The notes under the pieces were generated by a model that had not been told where the DNA came from, made no database searches, and was given only the letters and a program-made list of their open reading frames with translations. The position numbers and the translations under genes are program-made. From positions 1 through 64,000 of the forward strand of contig CAZXKO010000021.1 of the NCBI GenBank assembly GCA_964641665.1: 64,000 nt of DNA, in the 5' to 3' direction. The stretch comes from Gp1-AA133 sp964641665. GTDB lineage: Bacteria > Acidobacteriota > Terriglobia > Terriglobales > Acidobacteriaceae. Of this stretch, positions 17,464 through 25,082 are shown piece after piece; the stretch's first letter is position 1, and the number at the start of each line of letters is the position of its first letter.

Positions 17464-19005
17464 ATGAGAAGTGCATCTCATCACAGGTGGCCGCTCTTAG
17501 CGAATGCCGGGGCGTTCCTTTGCATAGCTGCGTCGCTGATTTCCTGCAACAGCAACAGCGCTCCGGCAGCTGTGCCACCACCGTTAGTTGCAGTTCCTCT
17601 TTCTGCCGCTGACGTTCAGCAGGTGGTTCAGAATGCCGCTCAGTCGGTGAACACTCCCCTGGTGGTCGCCGTTTCCGACCGGGCAGGAAACATTCTCGCC
17701 GTATTCCAGACTTCAGGCGCACCGGCCACGGCCACCGGCAACTTTGGCGCTAGCGTAGACAGCAACGAGCTCGCGGTCGCGCTCGCCCGCACGGCGGCCC
17801 TCTTCAGCAACGACCAGGCCCCCCTCTCCAGTCGCACCGTGCGTTACATCAGCGGCATCCACTTCCCACCGGGAGTAGCAAACGCATCCAACGCCGATCT
17901 GTACGGAATCGAGGACACAAACCGCGGCTGCCCACTCAATGCGAGTTTTAATCCCGGCGAGTCGATCAGTCCGGCACGTTCCATTGACGGGGCGAACACC
18001 GGCCTCGGAATCATCACGGGCAAACTGGACCCGATGGACGGCGATGCCACAGCCGTCAATCCTGGCGGTGTGCCGCTCTTTAAGAACGGCCATGCCGTCG
18101 GAGGGGTCGGCATAGCGGGACCTCCAGGGGACGTCGCAGAGTTCGCGGCGTTCTCGGGCGCATCGCAGTCCGGCTTTCTTCCCAGCTCGGCACAGTTGCC
18201 CGCTCCGGGCGTGGTCATCATCGGTGGAATCGCTCTGCCCTTCGTAAACCAGACCAGCCTGCCATCCGGCGTAGGGCCCGGAAGTACCGCCGGCACTTAT
18301 CTCGTTGGACCTTCTGCCGGAACTAATCCGCCGGAAGGCGATCTGGTTGGACCCGCTACCGGAACCGGGGGACTCAGTCAGTCCGACGTCGCCGCAATCA
18401 TCAGCCAGGCGGTCGCAACAGCGCAGATCACACGCGCTGTGATTCGCCTGCCTTCCGGTTCCCCTACGCGAATGACGATCGCGGTGACCGATCTCGATGG
18501 CGCGATCCTCGGATTGCACCGGATGCCCGACGCCACCGTATTCAGCATCGACGTAGCGGTCGCGAAGGCGAGGAACGTAATTTACTTCAGCGGCCCATCC
18601 GCCCCCGCCGATTTGCCGGGTGTGCCTGCGGGTACCGCAGTGACGAATCGCACGATTGGCTTTGGCGCGCAGCCGCTCTTCCCGCCTGGGATCGATGGAT
18701 CTAACACAGGTCCGTTCTTTCATCTGTTCCTCGCAGATATGGCTCATCCCTGCACCCAAGGATCTCAACTGGCAAACGCTAACCAGAATGGAGTGGTATT
18801 TTTCCCGGGCAGCCTGCCACTGTACAAGAATGGTGTTCTCGTCGGCGGATTGGGCGTCAGCGGCGACGGCGTCGATCAGGATGATTACGTCACCAACGCC
18901 GGCGCGCAGAACTTTGCCGCCCCCGCCGCGATCCGTGCCGACCAGGTCATGATCGACAATGTCCGACTGCCGTATCTGAAGTTCCCTCGCAATCCAACCG
19001 ACTGA
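17464..19005 (+). CDS. Lipoprotein with two GlcG/HbpS-like domains
   Basis: A 513-residue predicted lipoprotein. With ATG 17464 it has a 28-residue signal and a lipobox ending in SLISC; longer starts at 17416 (GTG) and 17422 (ATG) are in frame. Two copies of a GlcG/HbpS (DUF336-like) fold can be traced, at about residues 38-220 and 300-500. Each opens with VVQNAAQ or AIISQAVATAQ followed by a PLVVAVSDRAGNILAVF-type strand and a conserved ARTAALFSN/AKARNVIYFS helix. Between them lies a Gly/Pro/Thr-rich linker. HbpS binds haem and GlcG-type proteins occur in glycolate operons, but no haem-binding residue is proven here. A role in haem handling would fit the many cytochromes nearby, which is inference only. 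Confidence 0.75.
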   Translation: MRSASHHRWPLLANAGAFLCIAASLISCNSNSAPAAVPPPLVAVPLSAADVQQVVQNAAQSVNTPLVVAVSDRAGNILAVFQTSGAPATATGNFGASVDSNELAVALARTAALFSNDQAPLSSRTVRYISGIHFPPGVANASNADLYGIEDTNRGCPLNASFNPGESISPARSIDGANTGLGIITGKLDPMDGDATAVNPGGVPLFKNGHAVGGVGIAGPPGDVAEFAAFSGASQSGFLPSSAQLPAPGVVIIGGIALPFVNQTSLPSGVGPGSTAGTYLVGPSAGTNPPEGDLVGPATGTGGLSQSDVAAIISQAVATAQITRAVIRLPSGSPTRMTIAVTDLDGAILGLHRMPDATVFSIDVAVAKARNVIYFSGPSAPADLPGVPAGTAVTNRTIGFGAQPLFPPGIDGSNTGPFFHLFLADMAHPCTQGSQLANANQNGVVFFPGSLPLYKNGVLVGGLGVSGDGVDQDDYVTNAGAQNFAAPAAIRADQVMIDNVRLPYLKFPRNPTD

Positions 19006-19390
19006 TCCGTATTCCGATGTGCCGAGGGCAGCCGGAAGCATGGCGATGTTCTCGACGGTCGAGCTATGCACTACGCTGGGACTTTGTTAAAACATCGACC
19101 TTCATCGATACTCACAAGGACGATTACCTTCGAGTGCCATCAGGACATGCGCGGTTTGTGAACTAGCGTGCACTTGTGACGAAACACGATCGCACGTAAG
19201 GTCGAATCAAGTGCTGAGTGATGCAGCTCAGACACTCAGCTCCACGATTCGCAGCCACTTCTCGCGTCAAAGCTTCAACAATTGGCTGAACGGTGTTTGG
19301 CCCGAGCGGGCCAAACGAAATGTGAACCGCATCCTTCGTCCCCCTAGGGCCTCGCTCCGCGCCAAGCGATGCCGAAGAAAGGAAGCAACA
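19006..19390. other. Intergenic region with a strong hairpin upstream of the BACON-repeat gene
   Basis: 385 bp between the GlcG-like lipoprotein and the preferred start of the next gene. It contains a perfect 9-bp inverted repeat, GTTTGGCCC/GGGCCAAAC, with a four-base loop at 19295-19316. There is no T run after it, so it is a poor intrinsic terminator but could be a 5' untranslated structure. The frame of the next gene stays open back to 19211 and reads a basic peptide of no recognisable family. I found no c-di-GMP or cGAMP riboswitch core here. Confidence 0.4.
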
Positions 19391-21772
19391 GTGGAGCAAC
19401 CCAGATACTCTTCTGCATTTCTCTCCGCGCCGGCCCTGTCGGTATTGCGAATCCAATCTCACCCTGGACCTCGGCGAGTGAGAAAGTCACGGTTCTTCTT
19501 GTGGTGTGTCGCCCTCATTGCATTCTCCGTTATTGGTTCGTCGCTTCCTGCCCACGCCTTTCCCGGCGGGGTCTCCGGTTACTCGGGAAAGAGCGGTACG
19601 ACTTGCACCTCGTGCCATAGCTCGGGCACTACGCCGAGCATTACCTTGACCGGTCCCACTAGCGTCACCTCGGGATCGACCAATAGCTACACCCTGACCG
19701 TCGGCGGTACCGGAAATGGTGGCCTCGATGTTGCAGCTTCCGCGGGGACTTTCACAGCGGGGACCGGAACGCAAGTTCTGAGCGGCGAGATCACGCAGAC
19801 ATCCACCAGTTCCACCCATAGCTGGACGTTCAGTTGGACGGCGCCCACGGTCACGACGACCACGACCGCCACCCTGTACGCGGCAGCTGTCGATGGCTTC
19901 AGCGGAGGCACAGGCACTCTTCAACAGGCGATCACGGTCACGGCGGCGGCTCCTGCTCCTACACTGACCGCCAGCCCAGCGACATTGTCATTCAGCTACC
20001 AGAGCGGTGGCACCACACCGTCTGCACAGAACGTCAGTGTCAGCAGCAGTGGATCGGCGCTGAGTTATACCGTGTCCACGTCAGCCACATGGCTCACTGC
20101 GACACCGAGCGGTAGCACTCCAGGCACCGTGGCCGTCTCGGTCAATCCTTCTTCCCTGTCAGCGGGCACCTACACGGGAACCGTGAGCATCGCTGCTTCG
20201 GGCGCATCGAACACTCCCCAGACAGTCGCTGTCACATTGACAGTCACAGCTGCACAGTTACCTACATTGACTGCGACCCCGGCGAGCCTATCCTTCACTT
20301 ATCAGATCGGCGGTTCGAACCCGGTGGCGCAGCCCGTCAGCATCACCAGCAGTGCCAGCGCGGTCAGCTTCACAGCGGCAGCCTCTGCCACTTGGTTGTC
20401 GGTCACGCCCACTAGCGGCAGCACGGGTAGCAGCGTGAGCGTCTCCGTCAATCCGTCTGGATTGGCCGCCGGAACCTATTCAGGCAACCTGACGATTACA
20501 TCGTCTGGTGCATCGAACAGTCCGAAGTCCATTCCGGTAACCTTGACCGTAACTGCGGCGCCATCGGGCAACCCCTCGTTCGCAATCACGCCGGGCAGCC
20601 TGTCCTTCACCTACGCTGCTGGCGGTGCGACATCGGGGAGCCAGAACCTAGCGGTCACGAGCACCGGCACGGCCCTGAATTTCACAGCTGCCGCGTCGGG
20701 CGGAGCCTGGCTGAGCGTCAGCCCGGCTACCGGCTCCACACCGGCGACCGTGAAGGTCAACGTGAACGCCTCAGGGATGACAGCTGGCACATACACCGGC
20801 AGCATCTCCCTAACCTCAACCGGCGCTTCGAACAGTCCGCAGACGGTACCGGTCAAGCTGGTTATCACCAGCAGCACAGGATCGGGACGATTGCACGTCT
20901 GGCCACCCAGAGCAGTAACGTTTGATTACCAGTCGGGCCAAGCCAGTCCCTCGGCGAAGAACATTCGCGTGACCAGTAACGGCTCACCAATGACCTTCAC
21001 GGCGGCTGCACACGGTGGCACTTGGCTCTCCGTAACGCCGTCGGGAGGTACCACGCCGGGAACGCTCAGCGTTTCCGCGGATCCCACCGGGTTGGCATCG
21101 GGCACCTACTCGGCCACGATCCAACTGACGGCTCAGGGCGGTATTGGTCTTAACGTACCCGTTGTCCTCAGAGTCGTGTCGAGCGTCGATGGAGGCGGTG
21201 AGAGCGATGATGATGGGAGCAGCACGAGTGGCGGAGGCAGTAGCAGCGGTAGTGTGGACGACAGCCTCCATGCGTGGCCGTACGCTTACGACCCCGCCGG
21301 CTCTAACTCTGTGGCTGCAACCTGGGTCGATGGCACGGGAACCAACTCCACGGCCACGGTCGATTCTCGCCAGCAGGGCCTCCTGCTGTCGAAGACCAGC
21401 GCTGCGTCCAACCAGGCGCAAGCTGGCGTGGTGATCCGTACCGTCGAGGGAATGACCCTCACCGAACTGGGCTACGACATCCGAAACGGTGGGCAGTGCA
21501 CGGCCATGAGTCCGCGCTTCGTGGTCGTCACGAGTGACGATGTGGTCCACAAGATCGGGTGCAGTACGGGCACATCTCAACCTGCTCCTGCTGCAGGGTG
21601 GAAGCGTCTACGCTTCGATCCGGCAAATCCGGCGCAAACCTCACCGCTCATCCAGTCCGGAAGCAAGGTTAAGAGCATCTACCTTGTTCTGGACGGAGGG
21701 CCGGAATCCGGAGCCAGCCTGGTCGTGCTGGATAATATCGACATGAACGGTGCGCTCATCGGCAAACAATAA
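19391..21772 (+). CDS. Exported monohaem protein with tandem BACON-type repeats
   Basis: A 793-residue surface protein. GTG 19391 is preferred because AAGGA lies 7 nt upstream; GTG 19478 and an extension to 19211 are alternatives. A signal peptide (about 34-56) ends at LPAHA. The mature N-terminus has one CTSCH motif in the context GYSGKSG-TTCTSCH, as in 'choice-of-anchor V' or reelin-like cytochromes, followed by one beta-sandwich. At least four BACON-like repeats of about 90 residues follow. Each begins PATLSFSYQSGG or a variant and contains WL-VTPSSG and AGTYTGTVSI. After a Gly/Ser/Asp linker a C-terminal domain of about 150 residues lacks those repeats. Low-complexity Thr/Ser and Ala-rich codon use matches a repeat-expanded protein. 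Likely an adhesin or surface electron-transfer protein; function unknown. Confidence 0.8.
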   Translation: MEQPRYSSAFLSAPALSVLRIQSHPGPRRVRKSRFFLWCVALIAFSVIGSSLPAHAFPGGVSGYSGKSGTTCTSCHSSGTTPSITLTGPTSVTSGSTNSYTLTVGGTGNGGLDVAASAGTFTAGTGTQVLSGEITQTSTSSTHSWTFSWTAPTVTTTTTATLYAAAVDGFSGGTGTLQQAITVTAAAPAPTLTASPATLSFSYQSGGTTPSAQNVSVSSSGSALSYTVSTSATWLTATPSGSTPGTVAVSVNPSSLSAGTYTGTVSIAASGASNTPQTVAVTLTVTAAQLPTLTATPASLSFTYQIGGSNPVAQPVSITSSASAVSFTAAASATWLSVTPTSGSTGSSVSVSVNPSGLAAGTYSGNLTITSSGASNSPKSIPVTLTVTAAPSGNPSFAITPGSLSFTYAAGGATSGSQNLAVTSTGTALNFTAAASGGAWLSVSPATGSTPATVKVNVNASGMTAGTYTGSISLTSTGASNSPQTVPVKLVITSSTGSGRLHVWPPRAVTFDYQSGQASPSAKNIRVTSNGSPMTFTAAAHGGTWLSVTPSGGTTPGTLSVSADPTGLASGTYSATIQLTAQGGIGLNVPVVLRVVSSVDGGGESDDDGSSTSGGGSSSGSVDDSLHAWPYAYDPAGSNSVAATWVDGTGTNSTATVDSRQQGLLLSKTSAASNQAQAGVVIRTVEGMTLTELGYDIRNGGQCTAMSPRFVVVTSDDVVHKIGCSTGTSQPAPAAGWKRLRFDPANPAQTSPLIQSGSKVKSIYLVLDGGPESGASLVVLDNIDMNGALIGKQ

Positions 21773-21790
21773 GCGGAAGCGTACGAAAAC

Positions 21791-21835
21791 TCCGGGCCGG
21801 ACAGCTTCTCTTGCTGTCCGGCCCGGACATTTTTT
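21791..21835 (+). terminator. Intrinsic terminator after the BACON-repeat gene
   Basis: A perfect 15-bp inverted repeat (arms 21791-21805 and 21813-21827, core GGGCCGGACAGC, loop TTCTCTT) is followed by CATTTTTT. It lies 18 bp after the stop of the BACON-repeat gene and isolates it from lysC. Confidence 0.93.
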
Positions 21836-22027
21836 GATGAACATTCTAGAGAACCGTCGGGCTGGGTCCCTTCCTCAAGCCCAACTCTAACGACCCCCAA
21901 AACGGGGGACACTTCACCCGGAAGTAACTATCCGCAAGCGAACAGAGAGCGAGTAGCCCTTGCCGCTTTTCCTCTGGCCATGCTGTACTACCTAAGGAAG
22001 GGTTCACTAGCCTCCCATTAGGTTCCC

Positions 22028-23461
22028 ATGAGTCTGATTGTTATGAAGTTCGGAGGGACGTCTGTCGGCAGCGCCGAACGGATTCGTCAAGCCGCTTCCA
22101 TCGTCCACCAGCACGCCCAACGCGGCGGAGACGTTGTCGTCGTGGTGTCGGCGCTGTCCAAGGTGACCGACCTGATTCTCAGCGTTCTGAATGCGGCCCG
22201 GCTCGGCCAAGGCAAGGAAATGGAGGCGGGTCTCCAACAGCTCAGAACCCGCCATGAGGAAGTATTGCGAGAACTCTGCCACGGCGAGAATCTGAAGACG
22301 GTTGGCGCCGAGGTTCAGTCGACCTTGAACCGTCTCCACGATTTCTGCTCGGCGCTACTTCTATTGGGCTCAGCAACTCCCCAGGTCATGGACATGGTGC
22401 TGCCCTTAGGAGAACAGATCTCGGCACGACTATTCACGGCCTGCCTGAACGAGTTGGGCGCGAAAGGCGCCTTTATCGATTCTGCCCGAGTTCTGGCGAC
22501 CGACGACAAGTTTGGCGATGCGGCGCCCGACATGGACACCACTCGTCGCCAGTGCCGCGAGAGAATTCGGCCGCTTCTGGACAGAGGCGAGATCCCGGTG
22601 GTCATGGGCTACAGTGGCGCGACACCTACCGGACAAGTCACCACTCTGGGGCGCGGCGGCTCCGACTATTCCGGTACCATCTTTGGTGCCGCGATGGACG
22701 CCGACGAGGTCTGGATCTGGACCGACGTCGACGGCGTACTAACCGCCGACCCCCGCGTGTGTCCGGACGCAGTCACGCTGCCCGAAATCACGTTCGCGGA
22801 AGCGATCGAGCTTTCCTACTATGGCGCCAAGGTGATTCATCGAAAAGCGATCTGGCCAACGATGGAAAGAGGAATTCCAGTCTGGATCAAGAACTCCTTC
22901 AAGCCTGAAGTTCCCGGCACCAAGATTACGGCCGCTGTTCCTCCGAGCAATCGGCCAGTGAAGGCGGTAACCGCGGTCACCCAGGCATCTCTAGTCACGT
23001 TGACGACGCGGCGCGACATCCATTTCGCCGAGATCTTTGGGCGCCTCTTCCTCCGTATGGGACATGAACACGTCGATGTCTTGTTCTCGACGCAGTCGTC
23101 TTCCGAGGATTCTCTGGGGCTAGTCCTTAGAGAAGCTGACACAGAGCGGGTTGTCCACGCACTGCAGAGGCTTTTCCGCACCGAACTCAAGCATGGAGTC
23201 CTCAATCCAGTCGCGGTGCACCGTGACATCGCCGTGATCGCGGTTCTCGGTTCCGGAATGAAAGGCACGTGCGGAATTCTCGGGCGTCTGTTCTCGGTGG
23301 TGGCCCGTAACAATGTCAGCGTCATCGCCGTCGCGCAAGGAGCGAGCGAATTAAATATCTGCTTCGCGGTAACCGCCTCGCGGGTCGACGACGTTGTACG
23401 GGCTGTCCATCAGGAATTCTTAAGCCCGGCTGGCTTAAGCGCCGCCGCGCAAACGGACTGA
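22028..23461 (+). CDS. lysC: Aspartate kinase
   Basis: Phosphorylates aspartate with ATP, the first step to lysine, threonine, methionine and isoleucine. The 477 residues begin with the kinase signature KFGGTSVGS at 8-16. Other amino-acid-kinase motifs are GYSGATPTGQVTTLGRGGSD near 200 and the ATP-site region WTDVDGVLTADPR near 236. Two ACT domains occupy about 310-470 (ITVTTRRD-like and AVIAVLGSGMKG segments), so feedback inhibition by lysine and/or threonine is expected. It resembles the longer monofunctional or ThrA-type kinases rather than the ~405-residue LysC-beta form. The start follows a 255-bp gap after the terminator; I see no lysine riboswitch there. The next gene, homoserine dehydrogenase, is 18 bp downstream, giving a threonine/isoleucine-directed operon. 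Confidence 0.96.
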   Translation: MSLIVMKFGGTSVGSAERIRQAASIVHQHAQRGGDVVVVVSALSKVTDLILSVLNAARLGQGKEMEAGLQQLRTRHEEVLRELCHGENLKTVGAEVQSTLNRLHDFCSALLLLGSATPQVMDMVLPLGEQISARLFTACLNELGAKGAFIDSARVLATDDKFGDAAPDMDTTRRQCRERIRPLLDRGEIPVVMGYSGATPTGQVTTLGRGGSDYSGTIFGAAMDADEVWIWTDVDGVLTADPRVCPDAVTLPEITFAEAIELSYYGAKVIHRKAIWPTMERGIPVWIKNSFKPEVPGTKITAAVPPSNRPVKAVTAVTQASLVTLTTRRDIHFAEIFGRLFLRMGHEHVDVLFSTQSSSEDSLGLVLREADTERVVHALQRLFRTELKHGVLNPVAVHRDIAVIAVLGSGMKGTCGILGRLFSVVARNNVSVIAVAQGASELNICFAVTASRVDDVVRAVHQEFLSPAGLSAAAQTD

Positions 23462-23479
23462 CGGGGACACTCCGGCACT

Positions 23480-24769
23480 ATGAAGCAAGTACGGGCAGGA
23501 ATCGTTGGCTTCGGTACCGTCGGTCGGGCCACGGCCGATATCATCGCGAAGCATGCGGATCTGATCGCGCAGCGCAGCGGCGTACGCCTCAACGTCACCG
23601 CCGTTTGCCGGCGGTCGGGGATACCGCAGCAGGACATTCCGGACGGGGCGCGCGCTTTCGCCGACTGGAAACTGCTTCTGCAAAACCCCAATGTCGACGT
23701 CGTGGTCGAGACCATGGGGGGAACCGGTGAGTCGCGACTACTTCTGCGCGCGGCCCTCGAGAAGGGCAAGCCAGTGGTCACTGCCAACAAGAATCTGCTG
23801 GCCGAATGCGGCGACGAACTGTTTGCGCTGGCGGCGACCCGTAACCTACCCATCGGCTTCGAAGCCAGTGTCGCCGGGGGTATTCCCATTCTGCGTGTCA
23901 TCCATGAATCCACGGCCGGCGATCGCCTGCGTTCCGTGCACGGGATTCTCAATGGCACCGCCAACTATATTCTGACCCAGATGGAAAGCCGGGGCATCGA
24001 ATTTGATGAGGCGCTGGCAGAAGCTCAGAAGTCCGGCTTCGCGGAGGCAGACCCCGCATTCGACATCGACGGACAAGATGCGCGCGACAAGCTTTGCATT
24101 CTGGCTCGAATGGCCTTTGAAGGGCGATTGAGCGTTGCCAAAATCCCCACCTACGGCATCCGCCATGTCCGAGCTGTTGATATCCATTCTGCTAACCGGC
24201 TCGACAGCACAATCCGCCTAGTGGGCTCGGCAGAACAGACTGAGGCTGGGTTGGAGCTCTCGGTGCGGCCCTGGCTGGTCAGCCGCCGCTCGATGCTGGC
24301 GAAAGTCGAAGGCGTGAACAACGCAGTGTTCCTGGCCGGAGACAAGATCGGGACCCAAATGTTCTATGGCCGTGGAGCCGGCGGCGATGCCACCGGAGCG
24401 GCGGTAGTATCCGACCTGATTGAAATCTCCCGCGACTTGGCCGCTGGCCAATTGAGCGCCAAGAATATCTCTGGGTTCTTGAATACACGGGAACTGGAGC
24501 TCTGCACTCATCCCCGCCCCGTGGCGTGGTATCTGCGATTGACGGTGAAAGACCAGCGCGGAATTGTCGCCCGGGTGGCTGAGGTCATCGCTCGTGAGGC
24601 GATCAATATTGACTCCCTGGAACAGGAACCCCATCTCCCTAAGGACCGGGTTTCTTTCGTGATTACCGTTGAACCGGTCTCGGAACCCGTAATTCGCCGG
24701 GCCATCGAGACCATAGATGCCTTTGATTTCATGGTGGAACCTGTGTTCCTGCTGCGCATTGAGGAATAA
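23480..24769 (+). CDS. hom: Homoserine dehydrogenase
   Basis: Reduces aspartate semialdehyde to homoserine with NAD(P)H. The 429-residue length is typical of the ACT-bearing form. The dinucleotide motif GFGTVGRATAD is at about 10-20. The catalytic domain includes NKNLLAECGDEL near 99-110, the substrate region GGIPILRVIHE and ILNGTANYILTQM near 157-169, and the conserved FAEADPAFDIDGQDARDK segment near 190-207. A C-terminal ACT domain begins near VKDQRGIVARVAEVI (about 355), pointing to threonine feedback. It starts 18 bp after lysC and is the last gene before the ilv leader. Together with ilvBH this covers the aspartate-to-threonine branch point and the first common branched-chain step. Confidence 0.97.
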   Translation: MKQVRAGIVGFGTVGRATADIIAKHADLIAQRSGVRLNVTAVCRRSGIPQQDIPDGARAFADWKLLLQNPNVDVVVETMGGTGESRLLLRAALEKGKPVVTANKNLLAECGDELFALAATRNLPIGFEASVAGGIPILRVIHESTAGDRLRSVHGILNGTANYILTQMESRGIEFDEALAEAQKSGFAEADPAFDIDGQDARDKLCILARMAFEGRLSVAKIPTYGIRHVRAVDIHSANRLDSTIRLVGSAEQTEAGLELSVRPWLVSRRSMLAKVEGVNNAVFLAGDKIGTQMFYGRGAGGDATGAAVVSDLIEISRDLAAGQLSAKNISGFLNTRELELCTHPRPVAWYLRLTVKDQRGIVARVAEVIAREAINIDSLEQEPHLPKDRVSFVITVEPVSEPVIRRAIETIDAFDFMVEPVFLLRIEE

Positions 24770-24807
24770 TGCCGAGGGCCCGGAAGCCGCGGTCCGCCAG
24801 ATTGTCC

Positions 24808-24836
24808 TTGACGGAATCGGGCGGAACGGTTACAAA
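24808..24836 (+). promoter_or_regulatory. Predicted sigma-70 promoter for the ilv leader
   Basis: TTGACG at 24808-24813 and TACAAA at 24831-24836 are separated by exactly 17 bp. The predicted transcript start, near 24843, is about 16 nt before the leader-peptide ATG. The location, between hom and the leader, supports independent control of ilvBH. Confidence 0.6.
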
Positions 24837-24858
24837 ACTTGGGAGAGTCCGGGTAAAC

Positions 24859-24969
24859 ATGCTGACTGTCGCGGCCAATCCGACCCGAATTATGCAGGAT
24901 TTGGTTTCCCTTCCGCTCGAACTTAGCGTAGTCGTACGAGTACTTGTAGGTACCGACTGCAGCGGATGA
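24859..24969 (+). CDS. Putative branched-chain amino-acid leader peptide
   Basis: A 36-residue reading frame whose later half is strongly enriched in branched-chain residues: LVSLPLELSVVVRVLVG at about 15-31 has five Leu and six Val in 17 positions. Four of the six Val codons in that stretch are GTA, uncommon in this high-GC sequence, as expected of a sensor of charged tRNA-Val/Leu. The stop codon at 24967 lies inside one arm of an alternative RNA helix. The ribosome site is weak (GGGAG 13 nt upstream), and a second ATG at 24892 would give a shorter peptide. The position, directly between a promoter and an attenuator-like hairpin upstream of ilvB, fits an attenuation leader. It is predicted from structure, not homology. 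Confidence 0.6.
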   Translation: MLTVAANPTRIMQDLVSLPLELSVVVRVLVGTDCSG

Positions 24970-25028
24970 TGTGACCCTCAGCCAAGCTTCTGAACGGGCC
25001 ATCATCTGGCAAGGATGATGGCCCGTTC
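24965..25028 (+). promoter_or_regulatory. Attenuator-like switch upstream of ilvB
   Basis: A perfect 15-bp hairpin has arms 24992-25006 and 25014-25028 (core GGGCCATCATC) and a 7-nt loop. The upstream stretch GATGATG at 24965-24971, which includes the leader stop, is complementary to CATCATC at 25000-25006 and extends to 9 pairs with one GU. The two pairings exclude each other. A ribosome stalled in the Val/Leu run would free the upstream strand and break the hairpin; one reaching the stop would mask it. There is no T run after the hairpin, so it may terminate weakly, by pausing, or act on translation. Confidence 0.55.
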
Positions 25029-25082
25029 GCGTTAGCGATCAAATTTCACCGAGTTCAGACGTACAGGAAACAGGAAGGCACT

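Noticed and set aside
17713..19071. Long minus-strand open frame (452 codons) opposite the GlcG-like lipoprotein gene
   Set aside because: The plus-strand frame has a signal peptide, lipobox and two recognisable domains; the opposite frame has no start support and no family features. Such shadows are expected in high-GC genes.
19006..19390. Possible GEMM (c-di-GMP/cGAMP) riboswitch before the monohaem gene, as found before cytochrome genes in Geobacter
   Set aside because: The conserved receptor motifs of the GEMM core were not found; only a simple hairpin is present.
19211..19390. Resemblance of SRQSFNNWL in the upstream extension to the DnaA N-terminal domain
   Set aside because: The match is one short stretch, no DnaA AAA+ domain or origin boxes follow, and the segment is probably untranslated.
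21836..22027. Lysine riboswitch before lysC
   Set aside because: The region has short repeats such as CCCCC/GGGGG but not the multi-stem L-box consensus elements; nothing was convincing.
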